NCBI GenBank assembly: GCA_028583405.1
Contig: CM053260.1
Location: 17,499,401 to 17,563,400, forward strand
Direction: 5' to 3'
Source: Pogonophryne albipinna
Lineage: Eukaryota; Chordata; Actinopteri; Perciformes; Artedidraconidae
DNA length: 64,000 nucleotides
The notes beneath the pieces are model-generated. The model was not told the DNA's origin and searched no databases. It worked only from the letters and a program-made list of their open reading frames with translations. Numbering within the stretch: position 1 is the stretch's first letter; each line of letters opens with the position of its first letter. The position numbers and the translations under genes are program-made. Positions 1 through 12,729 of the stretch are shown here, one piece after another.

Positions 1-826
1 TTTCTAACACACTGTTTAGAGAGTTTTTTTAATTCTTGTGAAATCCTCTCACTCACTTTCGTATCTCTACTGAAAATACCACCGTCGCCGTGGTTGGAGT
101 CGGAGATGACACTTATCGCAGCATCTGAAGTTTTTTTTATTTGGTGTGTGTATGAGATCAAGCCTGTGCAGGGTCTACATATCACGCTGCACCTGTGTGC
201 TGGCGGAAATGCAGCCCCCCCCCCTTACCGTCACCACAACACACATGCACAAACTCACACAAATACACATTAGCCGCCTGTACTGTCTCATGTCTGTCTC
301 TTAACCTTAATACTTGATATTTTCATTGTTGACACCACTCATTCGTTTTTTTATGTTGTGTGAAAGTTAGACAAATTAAATATTACAGTAGATGCACTAG
401 AAATTGTAAAAATAAAAGCTCAGAAAAACGACTTCATCATCATCGGATATGTATCAGTTTTTCTCTGTACACAAATACAAAAATGTTGTATACAATATTC
501 CATCATTTCTACACTGGTATATTATATGTGTACATACCTTCAGTGTTAACAGTGCATGGTCAAAGTATTACTTGGCTGTTTTTGGCCTAAACAGTAGTCA
601 GACGTTTTCAGTGATAAAAGCGCTCTACCTGCAAAGCGCCAAACAGCAGATTAGCATAGTTAGCTAAATGTAGCCAGATACGTATTTTCCTCAGGAGTTA
701 ATAGAGAATAAAGCGGGGCTGAAAGAATATAAATGTAGGACTTACATTCATAAGTTGCTGCAAATAAATGTTGTTCTGTATGTTTCTGTGTATTTGTTGG
801 ATGTGAAAATTGGCGGCTTGCAACAA
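1..826. other. Intergenic, nothing recognised
   Basis: AT-rich DNA with short open frames only. No feature could be supported. Confidence 0.6.
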
Positions 827-830
827 TTAA

Positions 831-1550
831 AGGGGACCTACTGTATCATGCAAAATGCACTTTTTGATGTCTTTTATACATAAATATGTGTCCCGGTGCG
901 TCAGGGAACTCACGCAGCGTCAGAAAATAAAACCCTCTCTCTTCTCCTCCGTACCCAAATCTCTAAAAACTTGGGAACAACGGAGCTGATCCAGATTTCC
1001 GTCCGATATGACGTAATATCAGAAATGTAGACCCACGGCCCTATCAGAAACGTTGCTATCAGAAACAATGCCCGACTGTTTTGGACGTAATATGGTCGGT
1101 GTTTATATTAGCATCGCTAACACTCAGAGCTAACCTGTACTGGAGAGCATGTGTGTGAAGAAGCAGGATATAAAAAGGAACTCACCTTGTGGTATAACCG
1201 GCAAGAGAGAAAGCCTTTGAGCTCCATACTGTTTCAGAAACAATCCTTGATAATCCAAGATATGGCGTTTCATCACCGCAGCATTTAGTTTAGACAGTAG
1301 CTGCCGGGTCCCGCATGAGCTCAGCCCCCACCTTTTTTATTTTTTATCAAGTTTTTATTTTTTTAAAGCTTTATACCCAAAATCAGCACTTTTGAAACAG
1401 GAAGTGAAATAGAGGGATATGACTGAGGCATGGCTAGAATGGGTGATCTGTTTGGCATTTTGAGCAAAACACTTCATAGACATGTTTTTTATATATTTTT
1501 ATATATCTGAGACCTATGCTATTGCCTACAAATAGCATGATAGGTGACCT
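831..1550. mobile_element. TTAA-flanked MITE (720 bp)
   Basis: The ends are AGGGGACCTACTGTATCATG and, inverted, AGGTCACCTATCATGC. They are flanked by TTAA at 827-830 and 1551-1554. Its right part, inverted, matches the left part of the element at 20704 (GGTCTCAGATATAT, GTGTTTTGCTC). Confidence 0.8.
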
Positions 1551-2210
1551 TTAATGGTAAGAATGTATGTCATGTTCAGAAATGGTTTCCACTAGAACCA
1601 GATGAAACAAAATGAAGTAAGTTTCTACAAGTGTATGGATTTTGGAAGAAAGTTGAAATTGCAGATAGAATCTGAATACTGTAAACACAAACACAATAAT
1701 AAACAAACGCACATTCACACACAAACGCATTATGCTTGAAGTCAGTGCTTCAGTTTAAATGAGACTCTGCAACTCTTATTCTTTGACTTAAAAATATGTA
1801 GGATTGCAGTCAAAACTGAAATAATCCCTTTACCCTTCACTTTAGAAGTTTTTGAACAAGTGCAGCTTAAGTAATGCCAAGTTTAAAGACATCATTCGTG
1901 AATTATTAGGCTTTTCCCTGCATTGCAGCGCTGTTCCCCAAATGGCTGAATGAAAAAACGCCCCACTCGTATTTTGTCCATAATGCTGACTTTTTGCAGC
2001 TAATATTCTTCACCCCCCCCCCCCCGTCATCAGATGTGTTTACTGTCTGTCTCGGTTGTATGTAGGCCAGGTTGACCACAGGGCTGCCGAGGAGGTCGCC
2101 AGGTGTCCCCCTGCCTCCAGCTGTGATCAGAAACACTCTCTGTGGTTTTTACTGAGAAAATGCCTCGCGGCAGAGGCGTGAATACACAGCTTCAAGATCT
2201 GCTCACTTTA

Positions 2211-2220
2211 CACACACACA

Positions 2221-2294
<74 letters not shown>
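2211..2294. repeat. Compound (CGCA)n(CA)n microsatellite
   Basis: A CGCA run (2221-2250) passes into a CA run ending at 2294. Confidence 0.95.
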
Positions 2295-2295
<1 letters not shown>

Positions 2296-3603
2296 TCAAA
2301 CTGTATGTGACTGAGAGCATAGCCCATGTTTCACATCACAGTACACATACACACATCACATTATACATACACTCACATGGCACACATTACTACTTTATCA
2401 ACATTACAACTTTTAAAATGACCTGCTTTCTATGGCCAACGTCACTCTGCAAAAAACCCAAAAGCACCTGAACACACCGGCACGCCTACAGTAGTAGCCC
2501 ACTTTAATATGAAACGTACACTTTGGTTAATCCACAAAGCGGTTCATTATATGACATGTGGCTTATTTTACGGCAATATCTTCTGTGCTACACACATGTC
2601 TGTGTAAAGCCTGAGATGTTAAATGTGCAGGAAACCACAGAGACACTCGGCTCGAGGGCCACACAATGACATTTAACATCATATTCTCTCTCTCTCTCTA
2701 ACACACACACGCGCACACGCACACTCCATGTTGACATGCTTACAATAACCATGCTTAGACAATAATATTTAGTAGCTAAAATGATTTTTATCATCTCTTA
2801 GTTTAGACTGTTATCATGTTATCTAGCTAATTAGCCGTAATGTCAGTAGTTTTGTAAGAATTTAGTCGTTAACTAAAGTAATTCTCATCGTCCACATTAC
2901 ATGAGGTGTGTACAGGTTAGATATAGCGATGTGTTGGAAGACAGATGACCAGCTACACTTATCTGTGTAGAATATCATGATGTAAATCAGCGGTGGAAAG
3001 TAACCATGTGAATTTAAAAGCTGTTGAACTTTGCAGCAATCTCAAAAGATTCTTACTGACCTGTGTTCTCAGTTTCATTTGATTCAACATTAAGAACTAT
3101 CACACCTGTTTGAAACATCTAATAGGTGCCAGACCTGCTCTGGTTTTCTGACTAGGTCAAAACTAATGTTGGAGAATATTTGACACCAGGCTGCACTAAA
3201 TAACAAAACAGCAAAAGATGCTGACATGATCGCCGAATATGAGGTGATTCTCTTCATCCATTTCTTTACCAGCGTTAATGTTGTAAGAAAAACAGCTGAA
3301 CCCTTTTAGTGTTTAATTCAGAAGCTTTCTCACTCAGGATTTTATAGAAACTGTTTTGCCTTTATAACCTCCTTTTCACGACCTTTATTTATCCACAAAT
3401 GTTCTGCTGTGCACATCAGTTGTTTTTATGGCAACGTTCTACTTCTGATTTCACAGATACACACATTCAAGTCTGGTGCATTCAGTCTAATGCTGTTTAA
3501 ATTCCTTCCTCAAGGGCTCAGCGAATGGAGTTCACTTTCAGAATTTCCCAGTAAAAAGAGAATGAAACCAGAGACCTTTTATTTTGTATTATTTGTTTTC
3601 AAA

Positions 3604-3690
3604 AGTCAAAGTCAACTTTATTGTCAATCTCAAAATATGTGTGTACAGACAGAAAGATCGAAATACTGTTTCCCACAGTCCCGAGGTATA
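3604..3690 (-). repeat. Retroelement-tail-like repeat
   Basis: AAAGTCAAAGTCAACTTTAT followed by TGTCAATCTCAAA is a common antisense 3' tail in fish genomes. Identified by resemblance only. Confidence 0.4.
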
Positions 3691-4224
3691 AAATAACACA
3701 TTAAAATACAAGAACACTCAATAATTACAAAAACCCCACAAAATAACCGTTTACTCCACAGCTGGTAAACACAATAAAATGACTTGAAAGTTTAGTAAAG
3801 CAAAAAAGCATGCGATATCTTAAACCAATAGAGCAAAGCAACCTTATTCAGCTCACTATACCGTAATATGTGTTGCCGCGTGGACTCCTTGAACTCTAAA
3901 TAACATGCACAAAATAGGGTTCAAAGTAAAGAGTTAAAAAACCCTTCATAAAACAATAATGGTGTTCAGACAAATTGCTCACACAAAAACAAAGTGTGTG
4001 TTTTGGATGAATGTTAATAAGTTATAAGTTATTTGTTACTTTACACAAATGTATATTTAACTTATAAATACTTACAATGACTGTAAACTGCAATTTAAGT
4101 AAGTAGGCGATAAAACAGGCATTTCTTCCAACTTCCAAGCAAACTCCATGTATAATGAAATCAGGACTGTTATAGGAACCACATGACTAAAGTGGCTGGA
4201 GAGTGAATAAACAACACAGCGGTA

Positions 4225-4449
<225 letters not shown>

Positions 4450-4619
4450 CACTCAGAGTATAAATATAGGGCACAGGAAAAGACGGAGGAAATGTTTGGC
4501 TGTTAATGCGACTCCACAGCCATTCTTTTCCAAGAACGCTTCCTCTGCTTCTTCCAGCTCTGCCCTCTTGCTTTTGCCTGGAAAGTCGGGAGGGCACTAT
4601 AACAGAAATCTTATAAAAG

Positions 4620-5298
4620 CTCAACCCAGTCTCATGGCATTCACGATTTTTAATCTATTGATTCGTGTTCACCAACACGATTTCCCCCTTTTTTTCGTGT
4701 TGCACAGCACGATTTTAAAAGCAATGTATTTCTACTGGTAATGTGTTTCGTGCCTGCAGCACGTCTTTTTCTCCGGTCGGGTCGTGGAAGACCGGAAGCT
4801 GTGTGGTTCATAAAAACATGTTCTTACTCAATATCAAGCCACAATTATTGCTTTTATTTTAAATCGTATACTTTCGGACTTTTGTTGCCGTCTGTGAGGA
4901 AAAATAAATGGGGCTCAGAGCCTCAGAATACTGAAATCTGTATTTTTAAAAATATTTTGTTCCTTCTAATTTGTTATTCTTTTCAAAATAACACACTGTT
5001 ATTTACTCACCAATAACACACAATTATCCTTGCTTTTATTTATTGGTTTCATTCCATAATATCGCGCTTTTTTGGCGTCCGTCAGGAACTGAATTTCAAA
5101 ATAAAAATAACCGGAAACAGAAGTAGGCCTCTAGGAGTTTAGGGTGGCCGAAAACACTACACTACCCATAATCCCCAGCTATCGTTTAGGACTACAGTCC
5201 CCGTGATTAATCTTCAAGCTCTGGGATTGGATGTTGGAGTGGCAGTGCGCCAAGGTTACGCCGAGCGTCAAACAGCTGTTTGAAATGGAACGAAACCA
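4620..5298 (+). repeat. Unnamed interspersed repeat, copy A
   Basis: It begins CAACCCAGTCTCATGGCATT and contains short hairpins built on CGTGTT/AACACG (4660-4790). It matches the inverse of 14050-14652 at high identity for about 480 bp and more loosely beyond. It continues past the hAT insertion at 5307-6820, perhaps to about 6950. Confidence 0.75.
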
Positions 5299-5306
5299 CG
5301 CCAGAC

Positions 5307-6820
5307 CAGTAGCGTAGGCAGAAATGTACTTTAGGGTGGGCCTGTAAAAAATAGGGTGGGCCAGATTTTTCTTCTGCGCATCAGAAGCTAACAACAATCC
5401 CCGCTGGTACCAGTGGCAGATTACTTTTAGAATACTTTTGGAATACTTTCTTTTTCCATAACAGATGGGTATGTTTTGGTGAACAGGAGACACATATTTT
5501 ACTGTTTTAATGGCTTATGAAGACCACAAACACAACATCTTGGTGTCATTCTGGACAGCTCTCTCATCTGCACCACACATAAAAAACATCACCCGGACTG
5601 CATTCTTTGTACTGTCTTAAAACCTTTCCTTAGAATATGTTATGAATTGTAAGGTGTCCTTGGGTGCTTTGAAAGGCGCCCCTAAATAGAATGAATTATC
5701 ATTATTATTTATTATTATCTGAAACGATGTAATAACTTTTAAAACTGTTTCCAGTCACTTGCCCCATGCATTCAGCAGCAGGCCATTCACTTTGATTTGA
5801 TCCCGTTATAAATGTCATCATTTCGACAATAAAGAAATGCTACATAAACGTTATCTTGCACATTTTATCTAACCATCTGCGTTTCTAACTTTCAATATAT
5901 TTTAAAAGAGATCTCTCTCTCTCTCATCTGCGTGCGGGGGCGGGGCCTCACAGACACGCTGCATCTCTCTCTCGCTCACAGACATGCTGCAGCGCTGTGC
6001 TTGTGCACACAGTTCTGCCGGTAATGAATATTACATTTTGTGAGGAAACTTTTCCACCAATAATTCCAATAAGTATTCACTTCAGGTTTACGAAAGTAAC
6101 TGTAATCAGATTACTCGTTTTTCAAATGTAACGCCAGCTGAATACACTTGATTTTTGTATTCTGATTAGGTAACGCCGTTACATGTATTCCGTTAAAACC
6201 CAACCCTGTGTATATCTCTCCGGACTGTCCACCAGCAGATGAAAAACACCCACCTCTCCGCCTCTTCCAAGGGACGAGGGGACCGTGCGGCAGAGATTCC
6301 GTTAACATTTTTTTTCTTCTGACAGCCCAGCAGCAGGAGAGGTGGGGAGAGGGAGACGTGGGGAGAGGGAGGCGGGGCTATTTCATCGTTATCAGAAAAT
6401 GATCGTATCGATCGCTGCTAGATGAGGGCAGTGGGGGCTCTTCTTGGAGTCTGGCTTTTAAAAAAAAAACAAAGTTCATTATGAGCCATCATTTATTTTG
6501 CAGCCAGCTCTCTGCCTCTCTCACGTTATTATGGCGCGCGCCGGAACCAACAATCAGTTTTTACCGTAAATGAGTTCGGTTCAGAGGACAAAGCACATAC
6601 AACATTAATTAAACTCGATATTTGTTCACTTGAATTTCACTTTGAATTCTTGGATATTCTCAATGGGTGAATACATTTTTTTATAATAATAATAAAATTA
6701 TTTAAAAAAATTATTATTATTATTTTTTTTTTAAATGACACCGAAGCTTTCTCAGGGTGGGCCAATGAGTAAACTGGGTGGGCCTGGGCCCACCCTGGCC
6801 CTATGGTGGCTACGCCACTG
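5307..6820. mobile_element. hAT element (1514 bp), non-autonomous
   Basis: The ends are CAGTAGCGTAGGCA and, inverted, CAGTGGCGTAGCCA. The flanks are a perfect 8-bp duplication, CGCCAGAC (5299-5306 and 6821-6828). GGGTGGGCC repeats lie near both ends. It interrupts the unnamed repeat that begins at 4620. Confidence 0.92.
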
Positions 6821-6828
6821 CGCCAGAC

Positions 6829-7978
6829 TATCCAAAACTGGAATCGAACGCCCCCCCAGAACTACACATGCTGGATATTGTGTTTCGCAAAATGTTCTAT
6901 GGGACGTCTCTACTGAACGTTTTCGTTTTTCCCACAATTAGAAGTTGCCAGTATTAAACACATTGGTGTTATCAAATGTAAAACATATAATTAATAAATG
7001 GGTGAAAATCGCGTGTGTCCATAATGCGCAGCATTAATATATACCCACATGACAGCTCATTGTTACTTTGTAATTCTACTCCACTACAATTCAGAGGTTA
7101 ACCTGGTATTTTTACTCCACTACACTTATTTGACTTACTTTGCAGATTCTGATTAATGATGTAAAATATAAACAACCCTTAAATCAGACTTTAGTACACC
7201 TGAGTAAAATTCAGGTAAGGTGATTGCCAACAATCAGGAGAGATATTTGATAGTTGGTGCTTGTGAGGATCTGCAGTACTTCCTCCTTCTTTTTCACCTG
7301 TCTGTGTTTGTTTTGTCTGTTTGTCTATGGGCCCTTCTCACTTCGGTTAAATGGATTCCTTGCGTCCCTCACTTGCGTTGTTTCCCTGCGACTAGTCCCT
7401 CCCACCAGGGAAGCATGGAGAGATGAGTTTTAAGAGCAATGGGACGTCCTTTCCTCTGAAGCGTCACTTGAAGCGATGTCCGTTTGTAATGACGCGCACA
7501 GCTGATCGTCTGACAGCCAGCTCTGTCCCCGTTATTTCCCCCCCGCCTCTGTTAGTACACATTTACTGACACAAACATTTGTATCATCTGTTGTAGACCC
7601 AAATACATTAAATAAAATAAGAACTCATTCTCAAAAAAGATAAACGCCATTCTTAAAATGTATAAACGAAAAAAGCGATCATGAAAATGTTTCCAATAAA
7701 TGAAGAAAATGATTTTTGACCACTTTGTTGTTCAGATATATCACATATTTGTAACTAAATGATACAAGAATTGAAACAAAACACGGTATAAACTGAGGAG
7801 TGACTCCCGTGAGGTTCATGTATTTTCTTCACTCCGCTGGGAAACTGCTCTCATGTCAAGAAGCATCAGATCAGTGCATGCACTGCCTCGTCCAATCAGT
7901 GAGCGATACACAGTAAGGTGGCGGGGCGAGTGTCTGAGGATTTCATCGAAGGATGGTCTGGTGGTTCCTCGGTTATAG
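6829..7978. other. Intergenic, degenerate repeats
   Basis: 7060-7160 (TACTCCACTACA twice) resembles a common fish dispersed repeat. The left edge may be the far part of the repeat starting at 4620. No gene. Confidence 0.5.
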
Positions 7979-8705
7979 TGAACCTGTTACACAGGTCTCA
8001 GTGGGGCACTCAACCCTGCATTACAATATAGGCAGGGACACTCTGCTGATTGCGTGAAGTACAACAGCGTGACTTACGGCTCCTACACATGGCGGCGTGC
8101 GTTGTCGCCTGCCGGCGGGGGGGGGCTGAAAATCGACCAACAACCAATCACATGAATCTCCCGCCCCAGACACACAAGCACGCGGTTTGATTGGCTTGAG
8201 CTTGCACTGGCATATGATTCGATTGGCTGACGCCTCCGTCGAGGCGGCAAAAGTAGAACATTGCTCTACTTTTGCAGCGAGCACCGCGAGAGAAGCTACG
8301 CTTTGCTCCCACAATGCAGTTCGGCGAATCGTGACGTCACCCCATTCAAAGTGAATGGGCAGAAGCGTTGAAGCGGCAACGCACGCCGCCATGTGTAGGC
8401 TCCGTTAGTCATCTTTCAGCTAAAAAGCACTCAAATACCGCATTTAAAATCTGAAGAACTCAGTGCGCATCTAGATCGGGTGACGACACTACCTATTGAC
8501 GCAGCAACCACTGTAAGTTATATTCTTGTTTAATTAGACTTCTCTGTTTCATTTATTCTACTCTGTATAATTGTTCTGTAGTTATTGTAGCTAAAACGGC
8601 GCTTTTGAGAGATTTTAAATCTCAGATCTGCTCAAGTGAACCTGTTACACAGGTCTCAGTGGGGCACTCAACCCTGCATTACAATATGGCAGGGACACTC
8701 TGCTG
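7979..8705 (+). repeat. Pair of near-identical 67-bp direct repeats, possible LINE leader units
   Basis: The block starting GAACCTGTTACACAGGTCTC and ending near GACACTCTGCTG occurs at 7979-8045 and again at 8638-8705, differing by about one base. A Harbinger-like MITE (8077-8404) lies between them; without it the spacing is about 330 bp. Tandem 5' units are known from some LINEs, so these may be promoter units of L2 copy 1. Confidence 0.6.
8077..8404. mobile_element. Harbinger-like MITE (328 bp)
   Basis: Terminal inverted repeats of about 38 bp start CGGCTCCTACACATGGCGGC and, inverted at the other end, CGGAGCCTACACATGGCGGC. They are flanked by TTA on both sides (8074-8076 and 8405-8407), the 3-bp duplication of PIF/Harbinger elements. 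There is no transposase; the open frame inside is a by-product. Confidence 0.7.
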
Positions 8706-8828
8706 TCGCCCATCAGCTGTAGAGAGTTAACTAATTAGAGGGGCGTGGCCCCACAGCTGTGAGAACTCAGCAATCAGGCGTCCATTTTAGGTAGCTCTTT
8801 CCTGGAGCGTCAGCTTCAGCGTCAGACA

Positions 8829-8930
8829 GACAAAGACATTGGAGTCCTGCGGGAGTCAAAGAATGACAAAGACATTGGAGTCCTGCGGGAGTCAAAGACT
8901 GACAAAGACATTGGAGTCCTGCGGGAGTCA
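8829..8930 (+). repeat. Three tandem copies of a 36-bp unit
   Basis: Units starting GACAAAGACATTGGAGTCCT begin at 8829, 8865 and 8901 with an exact 36-bp period and almost no divergence. They lie in the presumed L2 leader, upstream of the endonuclease frame. Confidence 0.9.
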
Positions 8931-9174
8931 CGAGGGTGGCAAAGAGGAGGCAAATCCTCCTCTGATTGAGCTAATTACCGCTGGTGTTTTATTTTATTTT
9001 CTTTAGTTTCTAGCCCCTCATGCTATAATCATGTGTATTTTCTCCATTCCTGTTCATGTGTCTTCTCGCAATTATCACTGGCCCCGTGTATCTCCTAATC
9101 GCTATAAGCGGCCTGCTCTCGTCTATCCCACATGCTCCACTGAGATCCAACATCTAGTTTCAGGCGGCCTGTAG

Positions 9175-11957
9175 AACTGCCAGTCAGCTGTTCCTAAGGC
9201 CGACTTCATCTCTGGCTACGCTTTCCTGCAGTCCCTGGATTTCCTTGCTCTCACTGAGACCTGGATTACTCCATCCAACACATCCGCAGCAGCTCTCTCC
9301 ACAGCATATTCCTTCTCCCATACACCCAGACCCACTGGCAGAGGAGGTGACACTGGTCTCCTGCTCTCTCCCAAATGGAGCTTTTCCCTCTTCAAGCTAC
9401 CTAACTTCACTCCTTCCACCTTTGAATTCCATGCCGTCACAGTAACCCATCCTATACAATTAACCATTGTTGTTCTCTACCGTCCACCAGGCGCCTTGGG
9501 GGACTTCTTAGAGGAATTAGATAATCTCCTCTCACACATCCCTGAAACTGGCCCTCCCGCTGTACTTCTCGGAGACTTCAACCTCCAGACAGGGAAGATA
9601 GACGAACTAACATCTCTGTTAACCGCCTTTGCTTTCTCACTGTCTCCATCCCCACCAACTCATAAAGCTGGCAATGTCCTTGATCTCATATTCTCAAGGA
9701 ACTGCACTACTTCTAACCTCTCTGTAAACCCGCTCCACACATCCGATCACTTCTTCATTTCATTCTCTCTATCCCTTTCCAAACATAACAAACTAATCTC
9801 TTCTCATCCTGCACCTGTCCGCCGTAACCTTCGTTCCCTCTCCCCCTCTACCTTTGCCTCATCGGTGCTCTCAGCCCTCCCTTCCTCTGACTCGTTCCAA
9901 CTCCTGCCTCCAAACTCTGCTGCAGAAACTCTCCTCTCTACTCTCTCATCCTCTCTGGACTCTCTCTGTCCTCTCACATCTCGGCAGGCTCGTCAGTCTC
10001 CTCCTGCTCCCTGGCTAAATGACGCACTGCGTGCTAATAGAACCATCCTTAGGGCAGCAGAGTGGAAACGGTGGAAATCCAAACACCATGACGACCTCCT
10101 AACCTATCGGGCTCTCCTCTCCTCTTTCTCTGCTTCGATCTCTCAGGCAAAAAGCACTTTCTTTCAAGATAAGATCCAATCTTCCTATTCCAATCCCAAA
10201 AAACTATTTTCCATCTTCTCCACCCTCTTGGACCCCCCCAAAGCCCCTCCCCCTCCTCCCTTCTGTCAAGCGACTTTGTTAACCACTTTGAAAAAAAGGT
10301 TGATGATATTCGCTCTTCTTTTTCTGACTCACCTTTACTCACCGCTGGGTCACCAGACCCTCCTTTCACCCACACACTAACCTCCTTTTCCCCTCTCTCT
10401 CCAAGTGAGGTTCTTACCCTCATTACCTCTGCCCGCCCTACCACCTGTCCTCTGGACCCTATCTCCTCAAACCTCCTTCAGACTATCGCTCCTGATATTC
10501 TACCGTTTCTTACCCATTTCATCAACACTTCTCTAACTTCTGGTCACTTTCCAAATAGTCTTAAGGAGGCAAGAGTAAACCCTCTCCTAAAGAAACCCAC
10601 TCTCAACCCGTCTGATGTTATAAACTACAGGCCTGTCTCTCTCCTCCCGTTCATGTCTAAAACACTTGAACGCGCTGTCTTTAAACAACTCTCCTGTTAT
10701 CTCCATCAGAACAACCTTCTGGATCCGCACCAGTCTGGTTTCAAGGCAGGTCACTCCACAGAAACTGCTCTCATTGCTGTCACTGAGGAACTGCACACTG
10801 CCAAAGCAGCATCCCTCTCCTCTGTCATCATCCTTCTGGACCTGTCTGCTGCATTCGACACGGTGAATCATCAGATCCTCCTTCACACTCTCCAAGAACT
10901 TGGAGTTTCAGGCTCTGCACTTTCCCTCCTCACCTCATACCTCAAAGACCGTACCTACAGGGTAATTTGGAGAGGGTCCGAGTCCGACCCTTGTCAATTA
11001 ACTACAGGGGTCCCTCAGGGCTCTGTTCTTGGTCCCCTCCTCTTCTCCCTGTACACAAACTCGCTCGGATCAGTCATTAGCCCGCATGGTTTTTCATACC
11101 ACTGCTACGCTGACGACACCCAATTAATTCTGTCCTTTCCCCGCTCAGAGACCCAGGTCGTCGCACGCATCTCTGCTTGTCTAGCTGACATCTCACAGTG
11201 GATGTCTGCTCATCACCTCAAGCTCAACCTTGACAAGACTGAACTGCTTTTCCTTCCAGGAAAAGATTGTCCCACTCTTGACCTGACAATCAACATCGGC
11301 ACCTCTGTTGTTTCCCCGACTCAGACTGCAAGGAATCTGGGTGTGATCCTAGATAACAAACTGTCCTTCACTGCAAACATCTCTGCTACAACCCGTTGCT
11401 GCAGATACACGCTTTACAACATCAGGAGGATACGTCCCCAGCTGACCCAGAAAGCCACGCAGGTTCTGGTCCAGGCTCTCGTCACCTCACGCCTAGACTA
11501 CTGCAACTCCCTCCTGGCTGGTCTACCTGCATGTACCATCCGACCTCTGCAGCTCATCCAGAATGCAGCGGCTCGTTTGGTCTTCAACCTTCCTAAATTT
11601 TCCCACACCACGCCGCTCCTCCGCTCACTTCACTGGCTTCCGGTAACTGCTAGAATCCACTTCAAGAGAATGGTACTTGCATACCATGCTGCGAATGGAT
11701 CTGGCCCTTCCTACATCCAGGACATGGTTAAACTGTACACCCCAGCGCGTGCACTGCGCTCTGCATCAGCCAAACGACTCGCTGCACCCGCGCTGCGAGG
11801 GGGACCCAAGTTCCCATCAGCAAAAACACGTGGGTTTGCTATCCTGGCTCCAAAATGGTGGAATGAGCTCCCCATTGACATCAGGACAGCAGAAAGCCTG
11901 CACATCTTCCGGCGCAGACTGAAAACTCATCTCTTTCGACTCCACTTCGAGCGATAG
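9175..11957 (+). pseudogene. Endonuclease-reverse transcriptase of L2 copy 1 (one frameshift)
   Basis: The first frame (9175-10380, after an in-frame TAG at 9172) carries the endonuclease: LALTETW, VVLYRPPG, LLGDFNLQTG and SDHFFI. The reading frame then shifts by one near 10250-10272. The second frame runs to 11957 and carries the reverse transcriptase: NYRPVSLLP, GFKAGHSTETALI, LDLSAAFDTVNHQ, TGVPQGSVLGPLLF, the catalytic YADD near 11110, and the C-terminal APKWWNELP and FRRRLKTHLFRLHF. Only one frameshift and one upstream stop are seen, so the copy is fairly young. Confidence 0.85.
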
Positions 11958-12179
11958 AATTACTAACAAAGAACTGCTAACAGAGCACTTATATACTAAT
12001 AAAGGACTGGCTTATCTATAGCCAGTTGAGTAGCACTTGAAATGTTTGGCTCTATGAAACCTGATGTACTTATATGATTCTGTTTTCTTCAAGGTTGTGT
12101 CTTCCTGGTCGAATGTACTTATTGTAAGTCGCTTTGGATAAAAGCGTCAGCTAAATGTAATAGCTCCTCCATTATCTCT

Positions 12180-12234
12180 CCTCGCTCCTCGATGGCGCAG
12201 ACAAATCAACTTCCGGTGAGACCGAGGAGCGAGG
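12180..12234. repeat. Perfect 12-bp inverted repeat around 31 bp
   Basis: CCTCGCTCCTCG (12180-12191) mirrors CGAGGAGCGAGG (12223-12234), directly after the end of L2 copy 1. Weaker mirroring extends outward, so it may be a very short MITE. Confidence 0.55.
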
Positions 12235-12267
12235 AAATGAAAAATAAGAGAAGTGATAAGGGCCCCA

Positions 12268-12729
12268 TGTGTCTGTCTCCCTGGCTGGGCGTGGCTACCT
12301 ACATTCCGATTCCCGCCAACTCACCTCCTCAGCTGCTGCTCATCTCACTGATTGCCACTACTCACCTGCACCTGCTTAAAACCCTGGTTCCCATCTTCAG
12401 ACTTCGCCAGTTCTTCAGTGGTAAACTATCGTCCAGGCCTACAAGTGTTTTTTCCTAGTGACTTTTTGATGCTCCTAGTGAAGGGAGATCATTTCCTAAT
12501 CCTGCTTGTTTTTCCTGTTCCAGATCCACATACTCCAGCCGCTCTGCCTGCCACGTCCAGCCTCCCCTCCTGATCAGCCCAGCTCCACGTCTTCCCTCTA
12601 CGTGTGCTTCGTCAACTCCTTGTCAGTGTCGTGGACAAAATAAAGCCTTTTTGACACTTCACCACAGTCTCAGTTGTAGTGCTTGCATAGCGGGTTCTCA
12701 TCTCCAGTCACTTCTCGGGAAACCTAACA
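12268..12729 (+). mobile_element. Possible solo LTR of a Gypsy-type retrotransposon
   Basis: The C-rich body with CACCTGCACCTGCTTAAAAC (promoter-like), a polyadenylation signal AATAAA at 12639-12644 and an end in CCTAACA look like a fish Gypsy LTR. No target duplication or internal genes are visible, and both borders are guesses. Confidence 0.35.

Larger units (their letters stand above)
8638..12164 (+). mobile_element. L2-clade LINE copy 1, nearly full length
   Basis: A 5' leader with three 36-bp repeats is followed by an endonuclease and reverse transcriptase gene, then a 3' UTR ending in GTCGCTTTGGATAAAAGCGT and CAGCTAAATGTAAT, the tail shared by many fish L2 LINEs and their SINEs. It may begin as far left as 7979, where the first 67-bp leader repeat lies. 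Two shorter relatives are at 16063-16610 and 50572-55290. Confidence 0.85.

Noticed and set aside
8021..8392. 123-codon minus-strand open frame
   Set aside because: It lies across a Harbinger-like MITE whose inverted ends explain the open frame; no domain is recognisable.
8829..8930. Three 36-bp units considered as a CRISPR array
   Set aside because: They are directly adjoining tandem copies with no spacers, in a eukaryotic LINE leader.
9216..9467. Minus-strand frames opposite the LINE endonuclease
   Set aside because: Shadow of the plus-strand endonuclease, as are the other minus-strand frames at 10049-10895 and 43023-45824.
12165..12729. Considered as a full LTR retrotransposon
   Set aside because: There is no gag, pol or second LTR; at most a solo LTR, kept at low confidence.
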